Assembly: GCF_004352825.1 (NCBI RefSeq)
Contig: NZ_SJRW01000002.1
Coordinates: forward strand, 620,001 to 684,000
Reading direction: 5' to 3'
Source: Luteimonas arsenica
Lineage (GTDB): Bacteria; Pseudomonadota; Gammaproteobacteria; Xanthomonadales; Xanthomonadaceae
DNA length: 64,000 bases
Positions 1 through 10,110 of this stretch are shown in pieces (the stretch's first letter is position 1; each line of letters opens with the position of its first letter). The notes beneath the pieces were generated by a model, which was not told the DNA's origin, did no database searches, and saw only the letters and a list, made by a program, of their open reading frames with translations. The translations under genes and the position numbers were made by a program.

Positions 1-174
1 CGCTATGCCCACAACTCCCGCAACGTCGTCCAGGTCGGCGACCTGGTCCGCGTGGGCCGGGAGATCGCCAAGGCCGGCAGCACCGGCCGCAGCACCGGCG
101 CCCACGTCCATTTCGAGGTGTGGGAGAACGGTTCGGTCGTGAACCCGCGCAAGTTCCTGGGCGACAAGCACTGA
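1..174 (+). CDS. M23 family metallopeptidase, C-terminal fragment
   Basis: The window opens inside this gene; the last 57 codons are visible and end in TGA at 172-174. The residues include an HVHFEV segment preceded by GSTGRSTGAH, which is the second zinc-binding HxH motif of the LytM/M23 peptidoglycan endopeptidase fold, followed by the usual closing N-P-x-x-F/Y. M23 enzymes cut peptide cross-links in the cell wall or, when degenerate, activate amidases. The first zinc ligands lie upstream of the window, so activity cannot be judged. secA follows on the same strand. Confidence 0.85.
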   Translation, partial: RYAHNSRNVVQVGDLVRVGREIAKAGSTGRSTGAHVHFEVWENGSVVNPRKFLGDKH

Positions 175-230
175 GCCAGCGGCGCCCGCAGCGCCCGGGG
201 CCTTGATAGGCGGGGTCGCGACCCCCACGG

Positions 231-276
231 TACAATGCCGCGGCCAATGGGAAAGGGCGCCACGCGCCCTTTTCCC
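231..276 (+). promoter_or_regulatory. secA leader: -10-like box and GC-rich hairpin
   Basis: A TACAAT box at 231-236 is followed by an almost perfect stem: positions 249-260 pair with 264-276 around a three-base CAC loop, with one unpaired T in the run of four. The right arm ends in a short T/C-rich stretch. It lies 37-64 bases before the secA start. No well spaced -35 box is visible: TTGATA at 203-208 is 22 bases from the -10. The hairpin could be an attenuator-like leader structure or the terminator of the upstream peptidase gene. Confidence 0.5.
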
Positions 277-312
277 GTTTCTGGGCCATCCACTTACACA
301 ACCGGTCACCCA

Positions 313-3045
<2,733 letters not shown>

Positions 3046-3055
3046 CCCCGACTCA

Positions 3056-3087
3056 CTTCCCCGCCTGCGGGGAAAGGGGCGAACGGG
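3056..3087. repeat. REP-like palindromic element, copy a
   Basis: The stem TTCCCCGC/GCGGGGAA at 3057-3074 with a two-base loop is followed by a G-rich tail. It fills most of the gap between the secA stop and the GTG start of the Nudix gene. It is the shortest and most diverged of five related elements in the window (also near 23966, 29844, 46582 and 61353). Confidence 0.6.
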
Positions 3088-4056
3088 GTGAAGACGGTCG
3101 AGGTCGTCGCGGGAGTCATCACTGACGCACGCGGGCGCGTGCTGCTCAGCCGCCGTACCGAGGGCCGCGACCTGGCCGGTCTCTGGGAATTCCCGGGCGG
3201 CAAGCGCGAACCCGGCGAGACGCCCGAGGCCGCGCTGGCGCGCGAGCTGCAGGAAGAACTCGGCATCGAGGCCCGCATCGGCGGGCACCTGATCACCGTT
3301 CCCCAGGCGTATCCCGGCAAGCGGCTGCGCCTGGACGTGCGCAGCGTCACCCGCTGGGACGGCATCCCGCGTGGCCGCGAAGGCCAGGCCCTGGCCTGGG
3401 TGCCGCCGCACAAGCTGCCCAGCTACACCATGCCGCCCGCCGACATCCCGGTGGTGGGCGTGCTGCTCCAGCCCGACCGCTATGCCATCAGCCCCGAGCC
3501 GGACACCGACGGCACGGAGGTGCCGGCGCAGGCGCGGGACGGCTGGCTGGCCGGGCTGGATGCCACCCTGGCCGCCGGCGTCAGCCGCATCCAGGTCCGC
3601 CTGCCGGGGCTCGATGCCGGGCAGCGCCGTGGCCTCTTGGCGGCCGCGGCGGAACGCTGCCGCGCCGCCGGAGCCGAGTTGCTGGTCAACGCCGATGTCG
3701 CCCTGGCGCAGGAGTTCGGCCTGGGCCTGCACCTGCGAGCCTCGCAGCTGGTAGGGATGGAGGCGCGCCCAAGGCTGGCCGAGGGCGCGCTGCTGGCCGC
3801 GTCATGCCATGACGAAGCCGAGCTGGCCCACGCCGCGCGGCTGGGCTGCGACTTCGCCGTGCTCGGCGCGGTGAAGCCCACCGCCACGCACACGGAGCAG
3901 CCCGGCATCGGCTGGGAGGCGTTCGCGCGGCTGCGCGAGGGCGTGAGCCTGCCGATCTATGCGCTCGGGGGCCTGGGCCCCGACGACCTCGAGGACGCAC
4001 GCCGGAACGGCGCGCAAGGCATTGCCGCTATCCGGAGCTTGTGGCATCCGGGCTGA
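3088..4056 (+). CDS. Nudix hydrolase fused to ThiE-like domain
   Basis: The product is 322 residues, more than twice the length of plain MutT. Residues 1-130 form a Nudix domain; the Nudix box at 38-60 is complete (G-x5-E-x7-R-E-x2-E-E-x-G-I), so hydrolysis of an oxidised nucleotide such as 8-oxo-dGTP is expected. Residues about 165-320 resemble thiamine-phosphate synthase (a TIM barrel, with GLHL, SCHDEAEL and ALGGL segments) but lack the usual ThiE N-D-R near the pyrimidine site, so thiamine synthesis is doubtful. The GTG start at 3088 sits just after the palindrome. The secA-mutT order is conserved in gammaproteobacteria. The role of the second domain is not known from the sequence. Confidence 0.88.
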   Translation: MKTVEVVAGVITDARGRVLLSRRTEGRDLAGLWEFPGGKREPGETPEAALARELQEELGIEARIGGHLITVPQAYPGKRLRLDVRSVTRWDGIPRGREGQALAWVPPHKLPSYTMPPADIPVVGVLLQPDRYAISPEPDTDGTEVPAQARDGWLAGLDATLAAGVSRIQVRLPGLDAGQRRGLLAAAAERCRAAGAELLVNADVALAQEFGLGLHLRASQLVGMEARPRLAEGALLAASCHDEAELAHAARLGCDFAVLGAVKPTATHTEQPGIGWEAFARLREGVSLPIYALGGLGPDDLEDARRNGAQGIAAIRSLWHPG

Positions 4057-4279
4057 GCAGGGGCGGGTGAACCCGCGCGCACCGGCGAACGCCTGATGCA
4101 TACGAAGATGGCACCCGGATGCCAGGTGGCCACGCCCGTCCAATGCCTGCGCGAGCCGATCGACCACGAACTGGCCGCTTCATTCGAATGGAACAACGTC
4201 CAGCCCGCCCGGGCGCCTGGCGGATACCACCCCATCCGCCCCCGGTATGAGCACCGGTCGCTGCGGGAGCGGTTACCGG
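4057..4279. other. Intergenic region without recognised gene
   Basis: These 223 bases separate the Nudix gene from the 3' end of the toxin gene on the other strand. They contain a 10-bp perfect palindrome CATTCGAATG at 4181-4190. Short open frames are present but show no recognisable protein, and no hairpin followed by a T run was found. Confidence 0.5.
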
Positions 4280-4600
4280 TCAGTCCCTTGTTTTCCTGGC
4301 ACGGGAGGTGAGCGTCCGCTTGCGCAGCAAGCGCTCCGAACGCATCACGTGCAAGATGAAGACCTTGTGCCCGTCAAAGCGATAGAACACCCGACAGGGA
4401 GGCTCGACCATGTGGCGGTAGCGGGAACGCCCCAGTTCCGGGGGCCGACTTCCGCTTTCCGGATGATCTTCCAGCTGCTCCACGCGTTCGAGTACACGTC
4501 TGACCAACCCGGACGCGGCAACGGGATCTTCCAGTGCAATGTAGTCTGCGATGGCTTCCAGATCGCTCAGCGCCGGCTCTGTCCAGACTATTTCAGCCAT
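4280..4600 (-). CDS. RelE/ParE-family toxin
   Basis: The 106-residue protein has the RelE/ParE fold pattern: an N-terminal helical pair (PALSDLEAIADYIA), then strands with RYRHMVEPPCRVFYRF and VFILHVMRS. Family members either inhibit gyrase (ParE) or cut mRNA on the ribosome (RelE); the sequence does not decide which. The downstream partner in a two-gene module, it overlaps the antitoxin gene by 13 bases, implying translational coupling. The C-terminal tail is basic. Both genes are intact. Confidence 0.9.
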   Translation of the reverse strand: MAEIVWTEPALSDLEAIADYIALEDPVAASGLVRRVLERVEQLEDHPESGSRPPELGRSRYRHMVEPPCRVFYRFDGHKVFILHVMRSERLLRKRTLTSRARKTRD

Positions 4601-4845
4601 CGCGCGAGGCGCTTCCTGGCTTGGGCCTGCGTAGCCACGCGGCCCTCGGCGATCGCCTGTTCTCCCCGGGCGATGCCTTCAAGCACGGCCATGCGCCGCT
4701 CCATGAGCTGGTAGCTCTCCACGTCCACCAGGTAGGCGCTTGGCAGGCCGTGCTGGGTGATGAGGATGGGTTGCTTGTCCCGCTCCAGATCCGAGAGCAG
4801 GTCGGTGGCTTGGCGCTTGAGGGTAGTGACGAGTTCGGTTCGCAT
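4588..4845 (-). CDS. Phd/YefM-family antitoxin
   Basis: The 85-residue product begins MRTELVTTLKRQATDLLSDL and continues with QPILITQHGLPSAYLV, the signature of the Phd/YefM DNA-binding antitoxin domain. The C-terminal half (ERRMAVLEGIARGEQAIAEG) would neutralise the toxin. It is the first gene of the module. A near-perfect palindrome directly in front of its start codon is the likely autoregulatory operator. Confidence 0.9.
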   Translation of the reverse strand: MRTELVTTLKRQATDLLSDLERDKQPILITQHGLPSAYLVDVESYQLMERRMAVLEGIARGEQAIAEGRVATQAQARKRLARWLK

Positions 4846-4869
4846 GGAGTGACACTAAAGTATCACTCC
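4846..4869 (-). promoter_or_regulatory. Palindromic operator of the Phd/ParE module
   Basis: The 24 bases from 4846 to 4869 read GGAGTGA-N10-TCACTCC. The core ACT-AA-AGT is also symmetric, leaving a single mismatched pair over the whole palindrome. It abuts the antitoxin ATG, so bound antitoxin would cover the ribosome entry site or promoter. The transcript leader must be very short, or the promoter overlaps this site. Confidence 0.65.
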
Positions 4870-4908
4870 GGGCCGTGCAAGGCCGGCATGGATCATCGCT
4901 CCGCTGGG

Positions 4909-5523
4909 CTATCCGGAGCCGGAAAGCCCCAGATACCGCCCATGCAGCGCCGCCACCGCGCCATCCAGCGCCTCCAGCGGCCCGTCATTGGCGATGACAT
5001 CGTCGGCCACAGCCAGCCGCTCTTCGCGCGTGGCCTGGGCGCGGATCATCCGCCAGGCCAGGGCCTCGTCGATGCCGTCGCGCGCCAGCAGCCGCTCCAG
5101 CTGCACCTCCACGGGCACGTCCACCACCAGCACCCGGTCGATCCAGGCGGCGTAGGCATCGCGGCCGGCCTCGGCGAACAGCGGGATGGCGGCGATGGCG
5201 TAGGGGCCGGGCGCGGCCTCGCAGGCCTCGCGCAGCGCAGCGCGCACGCGCGGGTGGATGATCGCTTCCAGGCGCAGGCGGGCCGCGTCGTCGGCGAATA
5301 CGCGCCGGCGCATGGCCGGGCGATCCATGGCGCCGTCGGGGCCCAGCACCCCGGGGCCGAAGGCCGCCACGATCTCGGCCAGCCCCGGCGTGCCGGGCTC
5401 AACGACCTCGCGGGCGACGATATCGGCATCGGCTACGTGCACCCCCAAGGCGCGGAAGCGGCGTTCGACCTCGGACTTGCCCGAGGCGATGCCGCCCGTG
5501 AGGGCTACGGTGTAACGGGCCAT
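4909..5523 (-). CDS. coaE: Dephospho-CoA kinase
   Basis: CoaE catalyses the last step of coenzyme A synthesis, ATP-dependent phosphorylation of dephospho-CoA. The 204-residue product has the P-loop GGIASGKS at 10-17 and the DAD motif at 32-34 of the substrate site. Length is normal for the family. In relatives coaE usually sits directly after pilD; here Fic and BrnT/BrnA genes lie between the two, while orientation is kept. Confidence 0.96.
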   Translation of the reverse strand: MARYTVALTGGIASGKSEVERRFRALGVHVADADIVAREVVEPGTPGLAEIVAAFGPGVLGPDGAMDRPAMRRRVFADDAARLRLEAIIHPRVRAALREACEAAPGPYAIAAIPLFAEAGRDAYAAWIDRVLVVDVPVEVQLERLLARDGIDEALAWRMIRAQATREERLAVADDVIANDGPLEALDGAVAALHGRYLGLSGSG

Positions 5524-5578
5524 GGGTTAAGCCTGACGGGTTGGATATCCATAGGGTAGACAGATCCGATACCCCAAG

Positions 5579-5641
5579 GTAAAGAAAAATCTGGAAATGC
5601 CCTAATCTGTAAAAAAATCCTCGAAGGCGTAAAGAAAAATG
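5579..5641 (+). promoter_or_regulatory. AT-rich triple repeat in front of the fic gene
   Basis: The 12-mer GTAAAGAAAAAT occurs at 5579-5590 and 5629-5640, and a degenerate copy, GTAAAAAAATC, lies at 5609-5619. The third copy runs into the ATG of the Fic gene. The tract is far more AT-rich than its surroundings. Repeats of this kind suggest a binding site for a repressor or a horizontally acquired promoter, but no protein can be named. Confidence 0.45.
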
Positions 5642-7123
5642 GCCGCAGTCGGCTACGAATACCTTCGCCAGACGCTCGGCCTGCGCGCCTTCGCGCCGTC
5701 GCGCCCGGCCCGGGTGGGGCCTGTTACCCGCGTGGAACAGACGTCGGACGCGCTGGTCGTCCCTGCAGGCGTCGCGCCCGGTCCCGATGAGCCGCTGGAG
5801 CACGTCCTGTTCGCGCTCAAGCACGAAGGCACCGACCTCCAGATCCTGGCCGAAGCCATGCCGCACGTGCGCGCCGACGCGCTCCTGGATGCGCTGCGCG
5901 CCACGCCCCACGGCCGCTACCTCCGTCTGGCAGGCTACCTCCGCGAACTGTTCACCGGCCAGGTACTGGACGACGTGCCCGCGATCGGCGGCGCGAACGT
6001 CGACCTGTTCGACCCCGCGCGCTACGTCACCGGCCCCGCCATGCGTGACGCCAAGTGGCGGGTCAACTTCAACGGCCTCGGCACCCCGGCCTGGTGTGCC
6101 ACCGTGCAGCGGACGGATGCCATCGAGACCGTGATGGCATCGCGCCTGCCGGAAAGACTCCGGGACTTCACCGGCGCGCTCGGCGACGCGCTACTCGACC
6201 GGACCCTGGCCTGGGCCTACCTGCACGAGACCCGCGATTCCTTCGCCATCGAGCGCGAGGCGCCCAGCGCCGACAAAGCACGGGCCTTCGTCGCCCTGTT
6301 GCAGCAGGCGCATGACCAGCAGCCGTTGAGCGAGGATTACCTCGCGCAGCTGCAGTCGGCCACGGTGAGCAATCCCGTCGACCGCGCCGTGGCTTTCCGG
6401 CACGAACAGAACTGGCTGGAGGGCCCCGGCAGAGGGGCGCTGGCCGTGTCCTACCTGCCGCCGCCGCCCGCGCTGGCCGCGGAACTCATGGGCGAGCTGA
6501 TGCGTTACGCCAACGCCGCCGCCGGGCAGGTCGACCCCATCGTCCTGGCCTCGGTGATCTCGTTCGGATTCGTCTACGTGCACCCGTTCATGGACGGCAA
6601 CGGCCGCCTGTCGCGCTTCCTCTACCACCATGCCCTGTGTCGGGCGGGGGCGCTCGACCACGGACTGGTACTGCCGGTTTCGGTGGCCATGAAGAAACAC
6701 GAGGCCGACTACCTGCGGGTGCTGCAATCGTATTCCCGGCCTGCCCGCGAGCGTTGGCAGGTCGAATGGATCGATGCCGGGCAGTACGCTTTCACCTTCA
6801 CCGGGCACGCAGCGATGTACCGGTATTGGGACGCGACCGATCAGGTCACCTTCGGTTCGAAGATGGCCGAACAGGCGCTGGAAGTGGAGCTGCGTCAAGA
6901 AGCCGACTTCCTGGAGCGCTATGACACCATCGTGGCCGCCGTCAACGCAGAGTACGACGTGCGCGGCAGCGACCTGTCGACCCTGGTCGTGTCCTGCCTG
7001 GACAACCATGGCGTGGTGTCGAAGCGGCGGCGCGACCAGTTCGGCGGCCGGGTGCCGGAAGCGGTGTTTGACCTGGTGGAGAGGCTGGCCGCAGCGATGC
7101 CTGGCGGGGGGGCTCACCGATAG
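5639..7123 (+). CDS. Fic-domain protein (probable AMP transferase)
   Basis: The 494-residue protein carries the Fic core HPFMDGNGRLSR starting at residue 315, which has the catalytic histidine and the phosphate-binding D-G-N-G-R. Such enzymes usually transfer AMP to a target side chain. Upstream, residues 201-205 (S-F-A-I-E) match the S/T-x-x-x-E part of the class II inhibitory helix, although the usual following G/N is R here. The C-terminal third looks like a winged-helix region. The ATG at 5639 follows an in-frame stop at 5630-5632, with GAAGG at 5623-5627 as a possible ribosome site. The gene lies opposite to its neighbours between coaE and pilD, suggesting insertion. Confidence 0.9.
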   Translation: MAAVGYEYLRQTLGLRAFAPSRPARVGPVTRVEQTSDALVVPAGVAPGPDEPLEHVLFALKHEGTDLQILAEAMPHVRADALLDALRATPHGRYLRLAGYLRELFTGQVLDDVPAIGGANVDLFDPARYVTGPAMRDAKWRVNFNGLGTPAWCATVQRTDAIETVMASRLPERLRDFTGALGDALLDRTLAWAYLHETRDSFAIEREAPSADKARAFVALLQQAHDQQPLSEDYLAQLQSATVSNPVDRAVAFRHEQNWLEGPGRGALAVSYLPPPPALAAELMGELMRYANAAAGQVDPIVLASVISFGFVYVHPFMDGNGRLSRFLYHHALCRAGALDHGLVLPVSVAMKKHEADYLRVLQSYSRPARERWQVEWIDAGQYAFTFTGHAAMYRYWDATDQVTFGSKMAEQALEVELRQEADFLERYDTIVAAVNAEYDVRGSDLSTLVVSCLDNHGVVSKRRRDQFGGRVPEAVFDLVERLAAAMPGGGAHR

Positions 7124-7156
7124 CCCCGGCTCAGAGGACCGCCCGGAGCTGGCGTT

Positions 7157-7435
7157 TTACGGTGCGCGCTTGCTCAGCAGCGCGGCCATGCGCGTCTGCC
7201 AGCCTGGGCCCGAGGCTTTCCAGGCCGCCAGGATGGATTCGGGCAGGCGGATGGTGACCTGGCGGCGCGGGTCCGTGGCCAGGGGCCGGCCGGCGCGCTT
7301 GATTGCGCCGCGCCGCAGCATGTCACCGGTCAGCTCCGGAAGCTCTTCGTACTCGTCGGGTCGGATGACGTGCGAGTCCACGCGCTTGAGGTCAGACTTC
7401 AAGTCGGGGCCCGATGCGTGCTTGCTCGCGTTCAT
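7157..7435 (-). CDS. brnA: BrnA-type antitoxin
   Basis: The 92-residue protein ends with a ribbon-helix-helix segment (RRQVTIRLPESILAAWKAS, then W-Q-T-R-M), typical of BrnA antitoxins, which bind BrnT and repress their shared operon. The N-terminal half contains the toxin-binding helices. The start at 7435 falls inside the reading frame that an unbroken brnT would use, the usual arrangement. The antitoxin is intact although the toxin is not. Confidence 0.88.
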   Translation of the reverse strand: MNASKHASGPDLKSDLKRVDSHVIRPDEYEELPELTGDMLRRGAIKRAGRPLATDPRRQVTIRLPESILAAWKASGPGWQTRMAALLSKRAP

Positions 7436-7663
7436 TGGCTTTCCTCATGCTGAAAACGTGGCGGTGCCCCTGGGTACATATCCGACTCCGACCATGCGGC
7501 CGGCCAGGAGGCCGAAACAGATGATGCGCGCTTCGCCGTAGTCACTCCGGTTGTCCTCGACTTCGAAGGTCATCCCGTGGAAGACGATGGGAGCATCCTC
7601 GAATTCCAGACCGCGTTCATCCAGTGTGCGCTGACGCTTGGCTGGATCGTAGCTGATGCGCAT
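7392..7663 (-). pseudogene. brnT: BrnT-type toxin gene with a frameshift
   Basis: The readable protein from 7663 begins MRISYDPAKRQRTLDERGLE and follows BrnT as far as GYVPRG, but then stops at 7445 after 72 residues with the non-family tail TATFSA. In the shifted frame the same DNA reads RHVFSMRKANEREQ, the conserved BrnT ending, and runs to a stop at 7392-7394. Adding one base near 7460 would give about 90 residues, the normal length. BrnT is a ribonuclease related to RelE, and the lost C-terminal arginine/lysine/histidine cluster should matter for activity. It is probably a recent pseudogene or a sequencing error; programmed frameshifting is less likely. Confidence 0.8.
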
Positions 7664-7737
7664 GATTCATGTCACTACAACAATGGAGGCGGGAGCGCGG
7701 AAAGCGACGCGCGCCTCCAATGTCTCCCCATGAATCA
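7663..7737. promoter_or_regulatory. Nested inverted repeats upstream of brnT
   Basis: An outer pair, TGATTCATG at 7663-7671 and CATGAATCA at 7729-7737, encloses an inner pair at 7681-7691 and 7712-7722 (11-base arms with one mismatch). The outer left arm touches the brnT start codon. The layout suits an operator bound by BrnA, but this is inferred from position only. Confidence 0.4.
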
Positions 7738-7792
7738 GCGGCCGCCATCGGCCAGGCGATGAGGTGCGGGTCGGAAAGCCCGACGGGTTCGC

Positions 7793-8653
7793 TCAGAGCC
7801 CGGCGATACCCCGGTACCAGCCCACCAGGTCATGGCCCCACATGAAGGTGATCCAGCCGGCGAGGGCCAGGTAGGGGCCGAAGGGAATCGGCGTGGCGCG
7901 GTCGCGGCCCTTCGCGAACAGCCAGGCGCTGCCCACCACCGCGCCCACCAGTGAGGAGATCAGGATCGTCGGCAGCACGCCCGCCAGGCCGCACCAGGCG
8001 CCCAGCGCGGCCAGCAGCTTGAAGTCGCCGTGGCCCATGCCTTCCTTGCCGGTGAGCTGCTTGAACACCCACCACACGCTCCACAGGCTCACATAGCCCG
8101 CGATGGCGCCCAGCAGGGCGTCCTTGGGGCCGATGTACAGGTTCTCGACCGCCGCGATCAGCCCCAGCCACATGAAGGGCAGGGTGAGCGAGTCCGGCAG
8201 CAGCTGGGTGCGCAGGTCGATGCCCGACAGCGCGATCAGGTAGCAGGTCAGCAGCCCCGCGCCGAAGCCCTGCCAGCCGAAGCCGAAGCGCCATACGCAG
8301 GCCAGTACCAGCAGCATGGTCAGCAGCTCGACCGCGGGGTACTGCACCGAGATCGGCGCCTTGCAGCTGCGGCACTTGCCGCGCAGCACCAGCCAGCTCA
8401 GCACCGGGATGTTCTCGTACCAGCTCAGCTGGTGGCCGCAGTGCGGGCAGTGCGAGCGCTCCACCACGATGCCGGGCGGCGGTGGATCGTAGATCTCAGG
8501 CTCGCCCAGCATCTCGCGGCTGTCGCGCTTCCACTCCCACTCCATCCGCTTGGGCAGGCGCAGGATCACCACGTTCAGGAAGCTGCCCACCAGCAGGCCG
8601 AGGCCTGCGACCAGCGGATAGCCGATCTCGGGGTTCTGGTCGAGGAAGGCCAT
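7793..8653 (-). CDS. pilD: Type IV prepilin peptidase/methyltransferase PilD
   Basis: PilD cleaves the leader peptide of prepilins and methylates the new N-terminal phenylalanine, in the inner membrane. The 286-residue product has the cytoplasmic zinc-binding cysteines C69, C72, C94 and C97. The two aspartyl-protease aspartates are D146 (in GIDLRTQLLPD) and D210 (in GMGHGD). Several hydrophobic segments follow. The start lies 6 bases after the pilC stop, so it is co-transcribed with pilC. Its substrates include the two pilins encoded upstream. Confidence 0.96.
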   Translation of the reverse strand: MAFLDQNPEIGYPLVAGLGLLVGSFLNVVILRLPKRMEWEWKRDSREMLGEPEIYDPPPPGIVVERSHCPHCGHQLSWYENIPVLSWLVLRGKCRSCKAPISVQYPAVELLTMLLVLACVWRFGFGWQGFGAGLLTCYLIALSGIDLRTQLLPDSLTLPFMWLGLIAAVENLYIGPKDALLGAIAGYVSLWSVWWVFKQLTGKEGMGHGDFKLLAALGAWCGLAGVLPTILISSLVGAVVGSAWLFAKGRDRATPIPFGPYLALAGWITFMWGHDLVGWYRGIAGL

Positions 8654-8659
8654 CCGGTC

Positions 8660-9931
8660 TTACATCACCGTCAGCGCGAGCTTGAAGATCGGCAGGTACA
8701 TCGCCACCACGATCGAACCGACCATGCCGCCGATCACCACCATCACGAAGGGCTCGATCAGGCTGGAGATGGTGTCCACGGCGTTGTCGACCTCTTCCTC
8801 GTAGAACTCGGCCACCTTGAACAGCATGGTGTCGAGCGCGCCGGCCTCTTCGCCGATGGAGGTCATCTGCACCACCATGTGCGGGAACAGGTTGACCTGC
8901 TTCATGGCCACGTTCAGCGGATAACCGGTCGCCACGTCGTCGCGCATCTCCAGCACGGCGTCGGTGTAGACGCGGTTGCCGGTGGCGCCGGCCACGCTCT
9001 CCATGGCCTCCACCAGCGGCACGCCGGCCTTGAAGGTCACCGCCAGGGTGCGCGCGAAGCGGGCGATGGCCGAGTTGTGCAGCACCTGGCCGATCACCGG
9101 GATCTTCAGCAGCATGCGGTCCACGCCGTGCTGCAGCTTGGGCGAGCGCTTGTAGATGAAGATGAAGGCGGTGATCGCCACGGCGGCCACGCCCACGATG
9201 GCCCACCACCACTTCACCATGATCGCCGAGATGCCGAACACCAGGGCGGTGAACGCTGGAAGCTCGGCGCCGTAGCTGGCGAACTGCTCGCTGAAAACGG
9301 GCACCACGTACACCATCAGGATGGCGCAGACCAGGATCGCCACGCCGATCACCGCGGCCGGGTAGAACAGCGCCTTCTTGATCTTGCCCTTGATGGACTC
9401 GATGTTTTCCTTGTAGTCGGCGATGGTGGCCAGCACCGTTTCCAGCGCGCCCGAGGTTTCGCCGGCGCGGACCAGGTTGCGGTACAGCTCGTCGAACTGC
9501 ACCGGGTGCTTGCTCATGGCCTCGTAGATGGAGGAGCCGCCTTCGATGTCCATGCGGACCTCGTCGACCAGCTTCTTCATCCGCACGTTCTTCTGGCCGT
9601 TGCCGATGATCTCCAGCGAATTCACGATCGGCACGCCCGAGCGCATCATCGTCGCGATCTGGCGGCTGAACACCGCGATGTCCTTGGGCGTGACCGGCTT
9701 GCCGGCGGAGCCGAACAGGGGCTTGGGCTTGGGCTTGACCTTGCCCGGCTGGATGCCCTGGCGGCGCAGCTCGGCGCGCAGCAGGTTGACATTGCGGGCC
9801 TGCTGTTCGCCCTTCATCTTCTTGCCGCGCTTGTCGACGCCCTCCCAGACGAATACCGGAAGGGTCACGCCGTCGCGCGTCGGCCTGGCGGCCTGGCGGG
9901 CAGCAGTCTTGGTGGCGGTGGTCACGGCCAT
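8660..9931 (-). CDS. pilC: Type IV pilus inner-membrane platform protein PilC
   Basis: The 423-residue product contains the two repeated T2SSF domains of the pilus assembly platform (first with FSRQIATMMRSGVP, second with FARTLAVTFKAGVPL) and about three hydrophobic segments near 190-210, 240-260 and 395-415. PilC transmits work from the PilB and PilT ATPases to the pilus base. It is followed closely by pilD. A 179-base gap separates it from pilB. Confidence 0.96.
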   Translation of the reverse strand: MAVTTATKTAARQAARPTRDGVTLPVFVWEGVDKRGKKMKGEQQARNVNLLRAELRRQGIQPGKVKPKPKPLFGSAGKPVTPKDIAVFSRQIATMMRSGVPIVNSLEIIGNGQKNVRMKKLVDEVRMDIEGGSSIYEAMSKHPVQFDELYRNLVRAGETSGALETVLATIADYKENIESIKGKIKKALFYPAAVIGVAILVCAILMVYVVPVFSEQFASYGAELPAFTALVFGISAIMVKWWWAIVGVAAVAITAFIFIYKRSPKLQHGVDRMLLKIPVIGQVLHNSAIARFARTLAVTFKAGVPLVEAMESVAGATGNRVYTDAVLEMRDDVATGYPLNVAMKQVNLFPHMVVQMTSIGEEAGALDTMLFKVAEFYEEEVDNAVDTISSLIEPFVMVVIGGMVGSIVVAMYLPIFKLALTVM

Positions 9932-10110
9932 GTCGAATTTCCCCGTTTGTCCCCGGTCCCCGGCATGCCGGGACCCCAGCAGGTGATGTTAGCCGGTTGC
10001 GGCCCGGTGTGGTGCGCCCCTGGCGCGCCGGCGTGTGACGCCCGGCAGAATTCGGGCGGCCGGGTGCCGGAAAACGTCTTCACAGGGCCCCCGGAACCTG
10101 ACCTTCCGCG
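9932..10110. other. pilB-pilC intergenic region
   Basis: This gap of 179 bases holds no recognisable gene. A near-palindrome around GGCATGCC at 9956-9975 could form a hairpin. The gap is larger than expected for genes in one operon, so pilC-pilD may have their own promoter, but no clear one was found. Confidence 0.45.

Noticed and set aside
203-208. TTGATA as a -35 box for secA
   Set aside because: The distance to TACAAT at 231 is 22 bases, too long for a typical promoter.
4096-4311. Small plus-strand open frame after the Nudix gene
   Set aside because: No ribosome site, no recognisable motif, and its end overlaps the toxin gene on the other strand.
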